Under the pieces are notes generated by a model. That model had not been told where the DNA came from and made no database searches. It was given only the letters and a program-made list of their open reading frames with translations. From NCBI GenBank assembly GCA_026413225.1, contig CM048553.1:112055190-112119189 (forward strand): a stretch of 64,000 nt of DNA, given 5' to 3'. Within the stretch, counting starts at the first letter, position 1; the number at the start of each line of letters is the position of its first letter. Both the position numbers and the translations under genes were made by a program. Shown here piece after piece: positions 38,801 through 50,094 of this stretch. Source of the DNA: Otis tarda (taxonomy: Eukaryota; Chordata; Aves; Otidiformes; Otididae).

Positions 38801-39465
38801 GCCCTCTCAAGATCTGTGGTTTTAAGGTGCTATGTGACACAGTGAACAACTGTTCTGTCCTTGCTTCCACCATGTTTAATACAATTTCATAGGCTTTTAT
38901 CATAGACATTATATCTTGCCTGGAGAATCGCCATCTAATCCTTTCCTGCACCTAAATTTTTCTGTATTTTTACCATTCTTGTGTCATTCTCTGTACTGTT
39001 TTTGGTTGTATGTACCTTTATTTGAGGCTAAACAGGATGGAGTATGACTGTAACCTGTCACTCAGCCAAAAAAAAGAAAGCCCGCTGGCAAGTCTATTTC
39101 TGTACTTTACCTGCTGATTATTTAACAGAAAATATGTTACTGGAACTACCATGTACTGGATTTTGACTGGCCAGAATTGCATCTGTGTATTATAGATGCA
39201 AGGTCCAGGGAAGAGATGGCTAGTACACAATTGTAACAGAAGAAATGTTTGAAAAAGCTGTTACCTTGTCTGTACTACAGCATGAAACTTTCACAAGGGA
39301 AAAAAATAAGACTTCTACAACAAAGGTAAACCCTTAGCTCCATTTGGGAATCTTGTTAAGATCCATATTGACAGAAAACCTAAGCGTGTCTGGTTCTGCC
39401 AGCTACCTCTTCCCCAACACCAGAAATGAGGAACTTTCAGAAAGTTCCAGTCTCACCAATACTGG
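35891..39465. other. Non-coding DNA, including an unidentified stretch near 38640-39250
   Basis: No gene recognised. A near-tandem duplication of a 20-base word (ccttgtatcc...) lies at 37821-37860. The stretch 38640-39250 reads like an old dispersed element (gcttttatcatagacattat, agccctctcaagatctgtgg) but I could not name its family. A 16-base T run lies near 38306. Confidence 0.45.
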
Positions 39466-39578
39466 TAGCAACCTGATCTAGTTGGGGATGTCCCTGCTCC
39501 TTGATGGGGGGTTGGACTAGATGACCTTTGAAGGTCCCTTCCAACCCTAACCATTCTATGATTCTATGATTCTATGAT
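39466..39578 (+). repeat. CR1 LINE 3' tail, severely 5'-truncated
   Basis: Clear CR1 3' end in the plus direction: agcaacctgatctagttggg, then ggttggactagatgacc, then ggtcccttccaaccctaacc, ending in three copies of the attctatgat repeat. Only the last 113 bases of the element were inserted or survive. The low divergence makes it one of the younger copies here. Confidence 0.95.
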
Positions 39579-42500
39579 ACTGTACATGAACCTTTACAGA
39601 CAAGATTTGTTATATATCACCTTTATGATATGATCCATGAAGATTTTAGAAGTAAATTGAAAGAAAGTTTGTATAATTAACTTATTTTGATTGTGGCAAA
39701 ACATCTTCTGTATACTTGAAATAGACACGATGCAACCCTCCCATTAGTAACAATGGTATTAATTTTAGAAAGGATAAAACTGGGTAAAATGACTTGTAAG
39801 GAAATTGACACAAGAAAACTTTATTTCATTAACTTTCTTACATTGCTGTTACGTGATATGAGTGTAACATTCTCTCTTTGACAGATCGGCTTTTAGGATA
39901 TCAATAAAGCGACCTTGGTATTTAACATAAACCCCTTATCTCAGGAAGAGCGATAAGCAAGTCCCCAAATGGTAATAATCACCTAGCAGGTACCTGAGTG
40001 TAATTAGCATGCAATTAGGACCAACAGACTCTCCTTTAAAGGAAGCATTTGAACAAGTTTTTTCTATATGCAGTGATTATTTGAGAGAAATTGTGTGTAA
40101 CAGACAGGACACTGGAGACGGCTGTGAAAACCAAGGAACAACATGCACCATCAAGGAAACCAGGTGTCATACGAAGAACATAAGGTCTTTTCCCCATTTT
40201 GAAGAACGACAGGCTCTGAGTAGAAAGGCCAAAAAGTTACAGCCACGATAATGAAATAGCTAAACTGAGGGAAAAGTTTCACAATGTTTCCAAATGAATA
40301 ATTAGAATCTTTTGATGGAAATAATATGCAACAGCATGAGGTGGGACTTTGCACCTCAGCTGCGGCACTATCAGAGTGAAATGGTGACAGCACCCTGATA
40401 TGGTGGCAGAGAGCAGCTCAGAGGGGACAGCGAGGTGGAGCCAGGGCACGGTGGCTGCAATAGAAGGCTGACAGGAGGAGGAGGGGGATGCATGATTTTG
40501 CTGGGGACGCAAAGGCTGTGGCCACAAAGGCAGGGCAGAGCAGGTACCGCAGAGGCCTGGCTCCCAGCTCTGCCAGATTCAGCATCCCTGGATGATGCGA
40601 GACAAACTGGATGACACAGCAGGTCACTGACAGCACAGGGTCCCTTGCTCACCAATGCTCGGATCAAGCAGGGACATTTTTGCCCTCTTGATATCCCTGG
40701 GAAGGCAAAACCCAGCTCATCTTTCAGGTAGATTTATTAAAGAAAAGATTCAGTGCTAAGCGCCATTGTACCACATGACTTCCTTGTCTTGTTGTCTTTT
40801 GAAAAGAAAAGCATGTTTTCATGTTGCCTTTTTGTTAATTAGGCTTTAAAAGTTTGAATTTTTCTCTGCATTTTAGTCTGATGAGATTTCATGTCACTGT
40901 TTGCAGCGGGGCCTGCTCCTTTAGTGGGTTTTGCAGGAGGAAGTGAGATGAAGATGACTGATATTTATATCTGGCATGGAGTATTGCTTAGCTTAATTTT
41001 TAATTTGCTCATTACTGTTCAGTGGGGAGCAGCTGCTGGATTTCTTTTTATTGAATTGCATTTGGGAAAGGTACCTGAAGTTAGATTGGGCTTCACTTGG
41101 TTAGAAATCTGAAAAAAATATCACAGGACAGAACTAAATATTAATTACAATGACTATTTCATTAATCATTGGAAATTAATTAATCAGCCACTAGTTCATT
41201 CATGTAGACCTTAAACTGAATGATGTGAACAAGGGATATGGTCTGTGTCTACTAATTCCCACAGGGTGTGTGGTGGAGAAGAATGGGTCACAAGGATCTG
41301 TGTCCTATTCTTGACACCTGCTAGCATGCCACTCCACCACATCAGATGGCTAAGAAGTGTTGCTAGGACTTGTCAGATTAAATCTTATTTACTTTCTTAT
41401 TTTTGTCTCTGTGAGCATAGCAGAAGCAGTAATTATGTTTTTTTTTTTTTTTTTTAATTAAGCCCAATAGAAAACAGCTGAATTTTGGAATTATTATTAT
41501 TACTGTATTTTGTCACAGGCTTTAATTTTTACAGTCTGATTTGTACTTTCAGTGTCCATGTGGATAGGATGTGAACATAGTACATAAAGATTTTGTAAAA
41601 GTAATACATCAATTATACTGAAGATTAAATGAGATCCAAACTGCACTCTCTTCACCTAATCTAAGTGCATATTACTTAAACAACTGCAGACTTGCTGATT
41701 TCAACAGGCTCCTATGAGATTATGGTATCGTAGAAAATAAATTAAACAAACAAATCATACCACTGGGATCTCCTTCCTTTTTCTTTAGCTTTTTCTTTTT
41801 TCAGCTTTTTTTTTTTTTCCACAAGGTTTATGAATATTTCAAATTCCCTTAGCAAAATTGAGATTTAACCTACAAATTAAATTTGCTCATCTGAATTGTT
41901 ATATATTGACTGTATAGCTTGGGCAGGGATATTTGCATTTACAGATGCAAACTCTGGCACCCTTGCTTTCCCCACCATGCCATGCCTGTCTGACAGCTAT
42001 ACTTGTTTATGCACACTTGTATATAGCTATGTACATGCACAGAATGAGTATGCACACCTGTATATATGCCTACTGGTAGCCGAAGTGTGAAGGAAAAAAC
42101 TTATAGGTGATGCAGGTAAAAAAGAGCAAAGCTAGTAAAGATAAAAAGAAACAGGCAGAAGAAGTGCTTGAAGAGAAGAAAACATCTGAACGGTCACAGT
42201 AGGAGTAAAGTTGTTAGGAAAACCCTGGAAATCTGGTGTCTGGAACAGTCGAGGTGAGGGCTGTGGTGGCTGGAGCAGTGACAAGTGTAGAGCAGCTCTA
42301 CACAGTGAGTGGGTTGTAACACAGACCTTTGCAGTGGCAAAGGAGGGGAAGGGATGAGCAAAAAGCTCTCACTCAAATAAGTGTTTCCATCTGCCTTTCT
42401 AAGGCTCTGTGAGAAATGCCTTTCAAAGCCTGGTTAATATTTTTAGCATTTCTGTAGATAAGACGCCTAATAATAAAACCCTGATTTATAAGACAATAAC

Positions 42501-45442
42501 TGAGGAGAAAATTAAGTCGGGTAAAAAAGGCTTAAAAGATTTTCTTTTCTGGCAACATAATTTGGCAACACACAAAGGTATTCCCCATAGGCAGTAGCAG
42601 ATGAAGATACAGTTTATGGAACAACATGCTTTTTCTTTCCTGCTTAGTATGTTCAAAGACTTTGACTTAAGCAGATGAGATTTTCCAGGTAATAATGACA
42701 AAGCTAAAACTGGGAATTAAGTGTCATTATATCAGCTTACCTTAGCTTTGTGAGGAGTAGCGCTCATCCAAGACCTCACATTTAGGCTACTGTCTTGCAT
42801 GGTCATAAGTAAATACCCTGAAGGATTTTGGGATGGTAAAGCTCTTGTCTCCTGTTCCTTGCATCCCTCCCATAACTCAATGCTTGGTTTCCTTAAGTGT
42901 GAAATGATGTGGATGCAAACCTGTTGCGCTTAATTTGTCTTTATGTACTTCACTTATTATTCCAGACATCATTTCCTTCATGGTGACCAAGGTCAGCAAA
43001 AGGCTGGAGTCTGTCCCTCGCTAATAAGAGCATCCTTCTCTGGACAAAGCTCTGACAGAACCATCACACCTGGTGGCCCCTGCTCCCCAGGATGCTCTCT
43101 TTGGAGACTGGAGTGACTGCAGGTATTGTTTCTTTGATGTAACTGGTGGAACTCCATTGTCTATAGGCATAATAAAACTTGTGAATTTGAAATAATTTGT
43201 ACCTGATTTTGAGACTGGTAAAGATATTGCCACCGAAGAACTAGCTTTTAGATCGGAGGAAATTAGCTTTTCTAAGCATTGAAAATAATACACATTTTCT
43301 TCTAAGTATGATAATAAACAGTGTTTTATAGTGACAGTCATTGCAAAAGATTCCAATGAATTGGCTTAAAATAGCCTATTGGATATATAGAGTGAAATCA
43401 CTCATAATAAGAAGACATCATCCGTCATAGCAAGACACTGATCTCTGAGATCCTTTGCTCTGTAGTGTTTTGTTGAGGGTGGCTTACAGCTGACATTTTA
43501 TTGAAAGAAGCAAGTATTTGACAGAAATCTTTGGCAGAAGTTCATTTTTCCAAGAAACAATTTCTATACTAAAAAAGGCCTTTCCAAAACAACATTATGC
43601 ACAAAACTAGAGTTTTTTGAGAACATAAGCTGTCAGTAAATTTTTTATTATTTCAGTGATTTCTCAGCACTGTATTTGATTTAAGTACTCATGTTTTTTA
43701 ATTTAAAAATAATAATATTGAAATCTGCTAGAGAGAAACAATTAGTATTTCCATATCTTAGCCCTGCTATTTCTTATTTGAATTGCCAAGACAATGGCCA
43801 TATTGGGAAAAAGGAAAAACTGACCATTAAGCCTGTTGACCCAGGTTGACTAAGGAGCAAAAAGATATCTTAAGTATTTACAGCATACATTTTCTCCTGA
43901 TCATAGCATGAACTCATTGTTTTTTTTCTTAAGGAAGATGCTGTGAGCCAATTGAATTATGAATTGCATGCTCAAATGTTATTTCAAGGGGCTAGTCCTA
44001 ATTTCGTCTTTCAGAAGACCTACTGAAGATTTTATTTCATTTTTACTTATTTGCAAGTTAATGTTATAGTTTAGTTTAATAAAACAAATTGCTTGCAACA
44101 GTATTGAATACAGAACAGAATTATCTTCCTGTCACTGAAACAAGAGTTTTAATGCAAGTAAGATGAAGATGTTGACCATTTCCTCATACTGAAATCCATC
44201 TCATATCCATGAATCATTTTCAATACAGTTAAGGTATTATGTGATAAAACATACAGAAGGTGAAATTATACTAATTAATTGCTTCCCCTTGAATTTCACA
44301 AAAGCAATCAGCAACACTATTAAATGTTGAACAACTTTTCCTGCACTAAAGTGCAGTAAATGTCACTTACCAATTCCTTAATGCCAATTCTTCAATTTAA
44401 CGTGTTCTTTGCTAACTTTTCCTAACCCATTAAAAATAAAACAGTTTGTTAACTTTCATACTTTTTTTTTTTACATTAAAACGTAGAGTAGTCTTTTTAT
44501 ACTTTAAATTTGAGGAGATTATGATCCATACACAAATAAATATATTTTCTAAATAAACATTAAAATTGCATATTGCAGTTATTGCAATATGCAGCCTACA
44601 AGAATAATTTAACATATCTTATCTCTGTTCTCCACTACTACTTAGCATGTCCAACATATTCCATAGTAAGTTACTTTTTGATGCCAATATTTTTGGTCAC
44701 AGTACATCGGCCCAGATAGTTAAAATTATACTGAAATATCATAGTTTGTTAAAGGTGGTTTTTCTGCATGGGAAATTTTGAAGTTTCAATTTAAAAAATG
44801 GGAAAAGTGAAAAAAAAAAAAGAAAAGAAAAAAGAAAGGATCAACATGCTAAAATGTTGCCAAAGATTTACTGTTTGAGATTTATAGTGTGGCTGCTTCA
44901 TCTTCCATTGTTTTTTTTTTTTGGCGTGTGTGTGTGTGTATAAGTCAGTTGTGAAATGGAAAGCATCTCTTCTACAGCACCTCCATTTTCAAAAATGATG
45001 ATGTGAACCAGTTTAAAGTATCCTGGGAAACGTAGTGCAGCAGAAGACTCTGGTGAAACAAGTGACCATAAATGAGCACAAAAGCCTTTGAAATATAATT
45101 TCCAGAGGTACTGATGGAGCTTTTATGAACAGTCCTATGTAGTTTTAGTCCTGAGACAACCAGAAAACAGTTTCTTGAAACATTTTAGAGACCTGGAGAG
45201 GGAAGGAGGATCATAAATCAAACTCCCCAAGCCCTACTGTTTTCCCTTGAAGAACCTTTCAGTTGAGGGAATTCCAAAGTCTAATTATACCGAAAGTCAG
45301 ATTACGATATACTACATAGACAAACACAGACTACAAATAAACATAAAGGAATGTGAAATAGAGCTAAATTATAGATAAAGAGTTCCAAAACATCCCTGCT
45401 ATTCCTGTCCTCACCCATCCATTTCTCTCCTTTATCTCTCAG
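39579..45442. other. Unique non-coding DNA with candidate regulatory blocks
   Basis: No gene recognised. The blocks at 39840-40035 and about 40740-41215 contain dense GATA-like and homeodomain-like AT words and no repeats. A GC-richer patch lies at 40390-40680. An 18-base T run is at 41438-41455, and a 32-base all-purine tract is at 44809-44840. A (GT)7 tract is at 44926-44939. Confidence 0.5.
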
Positions 45443-45669
45443 GTGAACTTTCCCAGACAGATGTACCAGGTGTGCTCAGGTCTGTTGTGCCAGTGAATCC
45501 TTTTGCTGAACATCTACAAGAGGGAAAAGCTGGCTTTGAGCAGGGCAAACTGAAAGAATGTTTGCTGACAAAACCAACAAAAGGCTCTAATGAGAGCAGG
45601 AAGGCAACAGAGTTGTTGGATAAAGTAGCTCGGTCCTCCATTGCTCCAAGGAACTTAGTTTTGTAGTGG
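45443..45669 (+). CDS. Candidate terminal exon, unidentified (weak)
   Basis: A long pyrimidine tract (about 45403-45440, ttcctgtcctcacccatcca followed by tttctctcctttatctctcag) ends in AG at 45441-45442, a strong-looking splice acceptor. Directly after it one frame stays open for about 75 codons to a TAG at 45667-45669. Its residues are mixed and charged, with segments such as VPVNPFAEHLQEGKAGFEQG and ATELLDKVARSS, unlike the low-complexity chance frames around it. I do not recognise the protein and see no upstream exon that must join it. The product, if any, is unknown. A chance frame behind a chance pyrimidine tract is still the more likely reading. Confidence 0.2.
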
Positions 45670-48600
45670 CCCTGGAGTTGAAGTATTCAGTTTTCATCTG
45701 TGATCCCCTGATCGTATTGCTGAAATGCTTTCTGCTATGTCTTCCTTCTGCTGTGTCCCCTGTGTCCTCTTTTCTCCATGTTCATCCCTATTTCAGCCAT
45801 CTCAGACCTACTTGCTTTCAGAAGGTGGGTCCTAGTGATACATACATATTAAGGCCTGTCATCCTCATGTTGTCCTCTGAAGGACAGTAGCAGATGTATT
45901 GAAGAAAACATACACTTTATATGAAGATGCAAACCTGTACAGATAGACCTATGCATGTACTAGGGTTTCAAGACCCTAGTCTTCATCTTTCAACTTCATC
46001 TAAGTTAAAAATGTCAATCTTTGAGCTTCCTTCCTAATTGCAACCAAGCCAAGGTCAAGCGCTATCCTCCCCTCTGCCAACTGACACAAGGGATGAATTA
46101 CATTCTTCTTTTTAGTATCTGCTGTTGAGTGCCTTAGAGGACATAATAATCAAGCTTGTGAGCCCCTTCCATTGGAGCACTGCAGTACAATGATGGACTG
46201 CATCGCACTGTACTGAGGAGTAAGGTACTGCAATGGGCCAGGTTCACACTGTCAAGCTCAAGTCAATACTGCATCTCTTTTTCTCTGTTAGCTCCTTCCA
46301 CGGCTAACATAGCAAGGAAACCTATGGAAGGAGGGCAGAGAAGGACTGAAGTCCCCTGCAGCTGGCAGTTATACGACTGCCATGGCTTTTGTCGACAGAA
46401 CAGCTATGTATGGTCACAAAGTCATCTGCAATGCGTCTGCACTCTGGAGACACTTTCCCTAAAACCATCAGTGCATAGGAAAAACTCGTTTCACTGCAGC
46501 AATGGGTACAACATACTAGGAGGAATCACACTGTGAGGAGAACATCTCTGTCCATAACTGCCTGTGGAGTACATTCTGTATAGAAACGGGAATAAAAAAT
46601 GTAGCGGGGGAAAAAGGGCATACTTTGGGTTTCAATGTTGAAATGCAACATAATTTCTAAAAATTGCCACAGCTATGGGGAGATGCTTGCTATCTGCACA
46701 TATACAAGAAGGATGGGGAGCAAAAGCCAGCAGGTTTTTTATAGGAGGATGACTGCTCTTTTAGCTAGAACCAGGTAACTGGAACTCATAAAGTTCCAGT
46801 TTAAAAAGATTTAAAAAGATTCCACTGCACAAGTAATTGTAAACTGGTATTTTATAAATGTTACGCATGTTTTTATAGAGGCTTTTACTTAATCTACTAG
46901 GTCAAATTTAGGACTATGTTTAATTCCTAAAATGTACCACAGGTGTTGTAGGTGCAGGTCTTAAGTGCTGTATCATATACTGGTTTTAAATGAGCTACCA
47001 GAAATTTTGAGTTTTAAATGCCACTCTTGGAAAATACATTTCCTTATTGTAGCATCATGGAGGGTTAAATTATTGCTGGGTTATGCTACAATGCAGATCA
47101 GTGTTTAGATCTTGCATTTATGTATTTGCTTTATTGATTTTTCACATTGTTACCACTAGAGCTTGCTGCAATGCAATCAGATAGACTTTAATACATTCAT
47201 TTCAAATCACTGAGCAATATAGATATCAAATTTCCAACCCTCTACCTTGTAATCCCCAAATTAAAAGAAGGATTTTAATATGTAGGGAAAGTAAATTTCA
47301 AAGTGGCCATCAGATAATTATAAAGGGCTGTTGTTAGGGGTTTCTCAGTATTTACTTTGAGAATCCTATTAGTCTGGACTTACAAGACAAGCTGAGAGAG
47401 ACTTACACAGAACCATATTCCAGCGTATTATGTCATTCTGTTGAAATCCAATTATTTAATGAAATAAGATATTTTTGGCTGGGCTTTAATTTTAAACAAG
47501 CACGGACAAAGTTTCAACAATGTCAAAATAACTAATTTTTGATGAAAACTTTTCAGTTTTTGCTTGGCAAAATTGTTTTCATTTTAAAATCCTGTTTTGC
47601 TTTACAGCAAGTTTACATTTTGAAGGTGAATACTGAAATAAAATTATTTGCATTACTAGAAAACCATATCTTTTTCTGTTCCATCGCTCCTGGACTTTTT
47701 TTTTTCAAATGTAAATTTGAAAAGTTCCATTTCTTTTCCAACTGGAACTAAGCCATATTTCAAAATCTATAAATTATTAGCAAATTGAAACTATCATTCA
47801 CACAGTTCCTCATGTGATAAAATTTCTTAAGTCATTAAATGACAGTTGGCAAAAAACGAGATTATTTTCTCATCAACACTGAAGATTTGCTTTCTAAATC
47901 TGAATGCAATGGCTTATGAAGTTATACACCACTTCAGTTTGGAAGGGAAAACACCAGTGAAATCAAAGATAGAAAGAAATGATTAGAACAGTCTTCCTCT
48001 GTGAATGCAGCATTTTTTGAGAACTCCATCTTCCATTGATGTGTTCATTCTTGTTTTCAGTGGTCGAAACCATGGATCACTCAGCCAGATGGTTATTTCA
48101 GATCCTAATACAGCTTAATGACTAAAGCAAACATAGTTGTCTCTTACTTTCTTCCTTTTTATGTTTAAAAGCACACATCCTTTTGAGCAGCTTTTGAAGG
48201 AATATTATCTGCAAAGGGAAACTTAAAATGGAAGCTTGGTTCAAGTGAGAACATGGTAGCATCATTCATTTTTGCTCCTGTTTTGAAGACAGCAGTGTGA
48301 AAAAGTGAGAAAAGGTGAAAGATATGAAAATGACAGTGGAACAGGGGGATATTTTTTCTTCACTGAACAAACCGCTGCACTGTTAGAGAAGCTGACCTTA
48401 AAAGTTAAAAACAAGAGAAAATAAAATTGCAAAAGCTCCACATGGAAAGGAGCACCCTGTCCAGGGATGTTAGGAAGTAGCTGGAGGACTTACTACAGGG
48501 GACTACTTTCTTCTGCTTTCTCTTATATGTGTTCTTCCCAGGCTCCATTGAACTATTCAATTCAGCATCATACATGGACTTGATGTTTTCTTTTGTTGTT

Positions 48601-49811
48601 ACTCACAATTCCATTGTGTATCCTGTCCATCCTGGCTTTGCTTGCTGGTGCTTTTGTGGTGCTCTGCAGTCATTGTGAGCTCCCATAGTGCTTCAAGCAA
48701 GGATCATGGAAGCAGGGTTTTCCCCAAGCAGCCAAGAATTTCATTAGTCTACATTGCACATTCCTTCAAAAGTTCTTCCACGCTCTGCTGTCCCCAAGAC
48801 ATTTTTTTTTCAGTCTTAATATTTTCTAAATATCTCCTTACCACTGAAATGCTTCCTCAAAAGCAATTAAATATTTTTTATTAGATTCCAGTAGGTCTGG
48901 GATGACTTTCTTTTCAATTAAGAGCTTCTACTCTAAGAAAATGACCTGTTTTACTCTTTTAATACTATTACTTCAGTCTTTCTACATCTTTTTTTTTTTT
49001 ACTGCTTCTCTTTCTTCTCTGGTCGTTGACCTTTGTATGGCATTGACTTGAGGTAATAGTGATGTATAGTGGTTGTTTTTTTTTTTTTTTTCCTAATCCT
49101 TAGCTGAGAAGATAATGTAAAATGGACCAGCTGGCCCATACAGTACTCCATGAAGAATACAGTTAAGTACCCTGCAGTCTTCTGGATATTTTATGAATTT
49201 ACTTGTAATACTTGCACCATTATTTCAACAGGAATATAACTAACCTCACAGAATGTTAGTTGGAAGGATGCATATTTTGATAGGAACAGGAAGGAAAATG
49301 TTTACCTCCAAAATCCAGAATCCTGTTGGATCTCCTGATATTTATGCTTGGATGTCCTTTCCTACTCTAAGCAACACCTTGTGTATATCCTGAAGCACTC
49401 TGAAATGTATGATATTAGAGGTATATATCAGTAACGTAGCAATTTTTTTAGAGGCATCAGAGCCAAAGTGACACTTTTTTTTCCTCCTTTTCTTCTTTTT
49501 TTCAAGCATCTTCCACATCACTTGCTCTGTGTGCTATTTGTGATCTACCAAGGATGTACAGAAAAAGAGATACCAAAGGGAGTTGTCAATGAATGTATTT
49601 AGCATTACTTAAAAATAACTGCTTCCTTTGCTTGCTCTTATTTATATAATTTACAGGCTTATAAAAGGAAATAGAGCTAGAAAAACAGGATATATAGGTG
49701 AAAGAATCACTCTCCTGAATCACACAATGTAAGATGATTGAAATACTGGCCTATGTCTAGAAGATTTCTTCACTTACATTACGTAAACTACTCCACAGTC
49801 CTTCTGAATAT
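45670..49811. other. Unique AT-rich non-coding DNA
   Basis: No gene recognised. Includes short T runs (for example 16 T at 49076-49091) and AT-rich stretches. An aataaa at about 46590 is isolated and not evidence of a gene by itself. Confidence 0.5.
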
Positions 49812-50094
49812 ATCACAGAATGACAGAATTGTTAGGGTTGGAAGGGACCTTTAAAGGTCATTTAGTCCAACCCCTCTGCAAGGAGCAGGGACATCTCCAA
49901 CTAGATCAGTTTGCTCAGAGCCCCGTCCAACCTGGCCTTGAATGTTTCCAGGGATGGGGCATCTACCACCTCTCTGGGCAACCTGTTCCAGCGTTTCAGC
50001 ACCCTCACTGTAAAAAAAGTTCTTCCTTATGTCTAATCTAAATCTACTTTCTTTTAGTTTGAAACCATTACCCCTTGCCCTGTTGCAACAGGCT
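49812..50094 (-). repeat. CR1 LINE 3' part, 5'-truncated
   Basis: The left end reads atcacagaatgacagaattg, then gttggaagggacc, the reverse complement of a CR1 3' end. The match continues through ctggccttgaatgtttccag and ctctgggcaacctgttccag to cattaccccttgccctg, then stops at about 50094. It therefore covers the 3' UTR and the last part of ORF2. The words ggcaacctgttccagcgttt set it apart from the subfamily at 15288 and 63241, which read ggaaacctgggacagtgttc. It is moderately diverged. Confidence 0.93.
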
